The translations under genes and the position numbers were made by a program. The notes below the pieces were generated by a model. The model did no database searches. It worked only from the letters and a program-made list of their open reading frames with translations, and was not told the origin of the DNA. Positions 1 to 5,050 of a DNA stretch of 5,050 nucleotides are shown in pieces (positions within the stretch are counted from its first letter, which is position 1; each line of letters opens with the position of its first letter). This DNA is from Lachnospiraceae bacterium. Lineage in GTDB: Bacteria; Bacillota_A; Clostridia; Lachnospirales; Lachnospiraceae. The stretch spans positions 1-5,050 of the forward strand of contig JAFOYH010000075.1 in assembly GCA_017391465.1 (NCBI GenBank), written 5' to 3'.

Positions 1-1392
1 AATTGCTTTTAATTCTGCAATTTTTTTCTGGAGTTCTTTATATTCGTTTTCAAGACGTTCTCTTTCCAAGCCTGTAAGAGCACGAAGACGCATATCTACA
101 ATGGCCTGTGCCTGAGCATCTGTCAAACCAAAGCTTTCTGTCAAGCGCACCTTTGCTTCCGCAACATTTTTTGAAGAACGAATAATCTGAATCACTTCAT
201 CAATATGATCCAAAGCAATCAGTAAGCCCTGCAAAATATGAGCTCGCTCTTCGGCTTTATTCAGTTCATATTTCGAACGACGTGTAATAACTTCTTCCTG
301 ATGTTTTAAATATAATTCAAGAATCTGCTTTAAATTCAATACCATTGGCTCATTATTCACCAATGCAAGCATAATTACACCAAAAGTATCCTGAAGCTGT
401 GTGTGTTTATATAAATGATTTAAAATCACATTTGGATTGGCATCTTTTTTTAGTTCGATAACCACACGCATCCCTTCACGGCTGGACTCATCTCTTAAAT
501 CCGAAATGCCTTCCACTTTTTTGTCCCGAACCAGTTCTGCAATTTTTTCAATTAGTTTTGCTTTGTTGACCATATATGGAAGTTCAGTAACAACAATACG
601 CTGGCGATTATTGCCCATTGGTTCCACTTCGGTAACCGCACGTACTTTAATTTTACCGCGTCCGGTACGATAAGCTTCATTAATTCCATTCTTTCCAAGA
701 ATCATGGCACCCGTTGGAAAATCCGGTCCCTTGACAATGTCAAGAATCTCTTCGATAGCAGTTTCTCTGTCATTTTCCACTTTATTTTCAATAATCTTCA
801 ATACACCATCAATTGTTTCACGAAGATTATGTGGCGGAATATTCGTTGCCATACCAACGGCAATACCTGTTGTACCATTAACTAAAAGATTCGGAAAACG
901 AGATGGTAAAACGGATGGTTCTTTTTCTGTCTCGTCAAAGTTTGGTACAAAATCCACCGTATCTTTATTAATATCTGTGGTCATCTCCATAGATATCTTA
1001 CTTAAACGTGCTTCTGTATATCGCATGGCAGCTGCACCATCACCATCTACAGAGCCAAAGTTTCCATGACCATCCACTAATGGATAACGCATAGACCATT
1101 CCTGAGCCATATTTACCAATGCACCATAAATCGAAGAGTCACCGTGTGGGTGATACTTACCCATGGTATCACCCACGATACGGGCACATTTACGATGTGG
1201 CTTATCCGGACCGTTGTTTAATTCGATCATCGAATATAAAATACGTCTCTGAACCGGTTTCAAACCGTCTCTTACATCCGGCAATGCTCTGGAGGCAATA
1301 ACACTCATGGCATAATCGATATAAGATGTTTCCATGGTTTTCTGAAGATCCACTTCCTGAATCTTATCAAAAACATTTCTTAAATCATCCAT
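1..1392 (-). CDS. gyrA: DNA gyrase subunit A, N-terminal part (gene runs off the left edge)
   Basis: Breakage-reunion subunit of DNA gyrase, which with GyrB introduces negative supercoils using ATP. I translated 464 uninterrupted codons from the minus strand, beginning [16 protein letters not shown]. The start is ATG at 1392-1390, 9 nt after a GGAGG site. Visible parts are the [18 protein letters not shown] segment (about residues 33-50), the quinolone-determining stretch [20 protein letters not shown] (70-89), the catalytic tyrosine Tyr125 preceded by Arg124 (E. coli Tyr122/Arg121), [14 protein letters not shown] with Ile177 matching the DNA-intercalating Ile174 of E. coli, the tower region, and the start of the coiled coil with [13 protein letters not shown]. 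Numbering runs three ahead of E. coli. Ser86 matches E. coli Ser83, but Gly90 stands where E. coli has Asp87. The rest of the coiled coil and the C-terminal beta-pinwheel with the GyrA box lie outside, so ParC cannot be formally excluded by that box; adjacency to gyrB in the dnaN-recF cluster strongly favours GyrA. Confidence 0.97.
   Translation of the reverse strand, partial: MDDLRNVFDKIQEVDLQKTMETSYIDYAMSVIASRALPDVRDGLKPVQRRILYSMIELNNGPDKPHRKCARIVGDTMGKYHPHGDSSIYGALVNMAQEWSMRYPLVDGHGNFGSVDGDGAAAMRYTEARLSKISMEMTTDINKDTVDFVPNFDETEKEPSVLPSRFPNLLVNGTTGIAVGMATNIPPHNLRETIDGVLKIIENKVENDRETAIEEILDIVKGPDFPTGAMILGKNGINEAYRTGRGKIKVRAVTEVEPMGNNRQRIVVTELPYMVNKAKLIEKIAELVRDKKVEGISDLRDESSREGMRVVIELKKDANPNVILNHLYKHTQLQDTFGVIMLALVNNEPMVLNLKQILELYLKHQEEVITRRSKYELNKAEERAHILQGLLIALDHIDEVIQIIRSSKNVAEAKVRLTESFGLTDAQAQAIVDMRLRALTGLERERLENEYKELQKKIAELKAI
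1146..1176. repeat. Perfect 11-bp inverted repeat inside gyrA
   Basis: GTGGGTGATAC at 1146-1156 and its exact reverse complement GTATCACCCAC at 1166-1176 are separated by 9 bases. The repeat falls within the codons for Val73-[10 protein letters not shown]83 of GyrA. In the mRNA it could form an 11-bp stem with a 9-nt loop. No U-run follows, so it is not an intrinsic terminator. The encoded residues are highly conserved in GyrA, so the repeat may be a by-product of codon choice. Confidence 0.75.
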
Positions 1393-1401
1393 TGATTCAT
1401 T

Positions 1402-1406
1402 CCTCC
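1402..1406 (-). promoter_or_regulatory. gyrA ribosome binding site
   Basis: GGAGG on the minus strand, 9 nt upstream of the gyrA ATG (1392-1390), inside the 17-nt gap after the gyrB stop codon. It decides the start. Another ATG at 1400-1398 is only 1 nt from the site, is out of frame and reaches a stop after six codons, so it is unlikely to be used. The short gap with no terminator-like hairpin supports gyrB-gyrA cotranscription. Confidence 0.85.
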
Positions 1407-1409
1407 ATT

Positions 1410-4415
<3,006 letters not shown>

Positions 4416-4416
<1 letters not shown>

Positions 4417-4625
4417 TATTTTACAATTTTGATGGTTTCTCCATTAAAGTTTACAAGATCACCTTCGTAGAGTTTTTTTCCACGCTGATATTCCACTTCA
4501 CCATTTACAGAAACCTGTCCTTCTTTAATTACAATTTTTGCTTCCAAACCAGAACTTACCAAACCCACAGCTTTTAAAGCCTGACCCAGTTTAATAAACT
4601 CTTCTTTTAACTGAATAATTTCCAT
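4416..4625 (-). CDS. yaaA: S4 domain-containing protein YaaA
   Basis: A 69-residue protein made almost entirely of one S4 RNA-binding fold, close to the length of the Bacillus subtilis YaaA encoded at the same place. The pattern is LGQALKAVGLVSSGLEAKI (about 14-32), then the turn EGQVSVNGEVEYQRGKKL (35-52) and the closing strands DLVNFNGETIKIVK. Basic residues Arg48, Lys50 and Lys51 sit in the expected RNA-facing hairpin. The family is thought to bind rRNA and has been linked to ribosome assembly; a role here is inferred from homology only. The start ATG at 4625-4623 has AGGAG at 5-nt spacing. It sits 14 nt after dnaN and its stop shares one base with the recF start, so it probably feeds ribosomes into recF. 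Confidence 0.93.
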
Positions 4626-4630
4626 AGCTT

Positions 4631-4635
4631 CTCCT
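4631..4635 (-). promoter_or_regulatory. yaaA ribosome binding site
   Basis: AGGAG on the minus strand, 5 nt before the yaaA ATG (4625-4623), in the 14-nt gap between the dnaN stop (TAG, 4642-4640) and yaaA. It supports this start. The gap is too short for a terminator, so dnaN and yaaA are probably on one transcript. Confidence 0.8.
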
Positions 4636-4639
4636 ACAT

Positions 4640-5050
4640 CTAAACTCCCGGATTAAAGTTTACCGGAAGAATCAAATAAATATATTTCTTTTCTTCATCA
4701 CGAATAAAACAAGGTGCCTTTGGATTGATCATATAAATATCAATATTTTCATCATCGATGACACGAAGTGCGTCGAGAATAAATTTTGGATTAAAACCAA
4801 TCATCAGGTCTTTTCCAGTTTTGATGATGTCAATATCTTCGTTCATAGAACCAATAAAGGAATTGATTTTTAATTCCATAGAGCCATCTAAAATATTCAT
4901 GATGATTGGTTTCTTATCGCCTTCTTTAACCAGAAGTGATGCTCGTTCAATACAACTCTGAAGTTCTTTTTTGTTAATTGAAATCTTTGTTTCATAATCA
5001 CTGGAAAGCATCTGTTCAATTCTGAAATATTCACCCTCAATAAGACGAGA
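4640..5050 (-). CDS. dnaN: DNA polymerase III beta subunit (sliding clamp), C-terminal part
   Basis: The beta clamp is a ring-shaped dimer that slides on DNA and holds DNA polymerase III and repair proteins. Only the last 136 codons and the TAG stop are in the window, open to the right edge. The visible part begins SRLIEGEYFRIEQML, matching the clamp sequence that leads into domain III (SRLI-G-F--Y/E), and continues INKKELQSCIERASLLVKEG, FNPKFILDALRVI and YIYLILPVNFNPGV. The ATG at 5011-5009 is internal, not a start, because clamp sequence continues upstream of it without a break. The end is notable: E. coli ends MPMRL, whereas here the aligned residues are LPVNF with four more residues (NPGV), so the arginine near the end of the protein-binding cleft is replaced by asparagine. 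Position upstream of yaaA and recF is the standard dnaA-dnaN order. Confidence 0.96.
   Translation of the reverse strand, partial: SRLIEGEYFRIEQMLSSDYETKISINKKELQSCIERASLLVKEGDKKPIIMNILDGSMELKINSFIGSMNEDIDIIKTGKDLMIGFNPKFILDALRVIDDENIDIYMINPKAPCFIRDEEKKYIYLILPVNFNPGV

Noticed and set aside
352..360. TTATTCACC, one mismatch from the DnaA-box consensus TTATNCACA
   Set aside because: A single imperfect site inside gyrA coding sequence, with no cluster or AT-rich unwinding region nearby; a chance match is expected. The origin is more likely upstream of dnaA, outside the window.
1119..1301. Plus-strand open frame of 60 codons opposite the gyrA quinolone-determining region
   Set aside because: It is antisense to a highly conserved coding region, has no ribosome binding site I could see, and its protein is low-complexity mirror sequence. 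The other plus-strand frames (for example 437-673, 704-1069, 2976-3227, 4159-4395, 4758-4961) are shadows for the same reasons.
1380..1400. Six-codon out-of-frame ORF (ATG at 1400-1398) overlapping the gyrA start, as a possible leader peptide
   Set aside because: Its ATG is only 1 nt from the GGAGG site, too close for normal initiation, and the peptide shows no regulatory pattern.
1393..1409. Possible promoter or terminator between gyrB and gyrA
   Set aside because: The gap is only 17 nt and is taken up by the ribosome binding site; there is no hairpin or U-run.

Overview
The window is a compact, single-direction block of DNA-replication and topology genes, all read from the minus strand (right to left). 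In transcription order it holds the 3' end of dnaN (sliding clamp), yaaA (small S4-domain protein), recF (recombination mediator ATPase), gyrB (gyrase ATPase/Toprim subunit) and the first 464 codons of gyrA (gyrase cleavage subunit). This is the dnaA-region gene order found next to the replication origin in many Firmicutes. By that synteny dnaA and oriC should lie beyond the right edge and the rest of gyrA beyond the left edge; neither can be seen here.

The AT-rich composition, the strong AGGAGG-type ribosome binding sites, the 636-residue GyrB without the extra Toprim-region insert of enterobacterial GyrB, and protein details such as the DSSIYG stretch in GyrA and the RecF TKSHRGSRD motif suggest a Clostridia member, most likely Lachnospiraceae. 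The family placement is an inference from remembered sequence style, not from a search.

Region by region: 4640-5050 is the dnaN C-terminal domain; 4626-4639 is a 14-nt gap with the yaaA ribosome binding site; 4416-4625 is yaaA; 3313-4416 is recF, sharing one base with yaaA (TAATG) and having no good ribosome binding site of its own; 1410-3320 is gyrB, overlapping recF by 8 nt, with its ribosome binding site inside the last recF codons; 1393-1409 is a 17-nt gap with the gyrA ribosome binding site; 1-1392 is the gyrA fragment. Such tight packing points to one polycistronic mRNA with translational coupling. I saw no promoter, terminator, RNA gene, mobile element, CRISPR array or DnaA-box cluster. 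All other open frames are antisense or out-of-frame shadows.

Functionally, the clamp tethers the replicative polymerase, RecF (with RecO and RecR) loads RecA at gaps, and GyrA2GyrB2 removes the positive supercoils made by the fork. All genes look intact, with catalytic residues in place. I found no new biological system. The points worth a second look are small: a perfect 11-bp inverted repeat in the quinolone-determining codons of gyrA, a glycine at the GyrA position equivalent to E. coli Asp87, a lysine at the GyrB position equivalent to coumarin-contact Arg136, an unusual DnaN C-terminal tail, and the coupled gene junctions with remB/yaaB missing between recF and gyrB.
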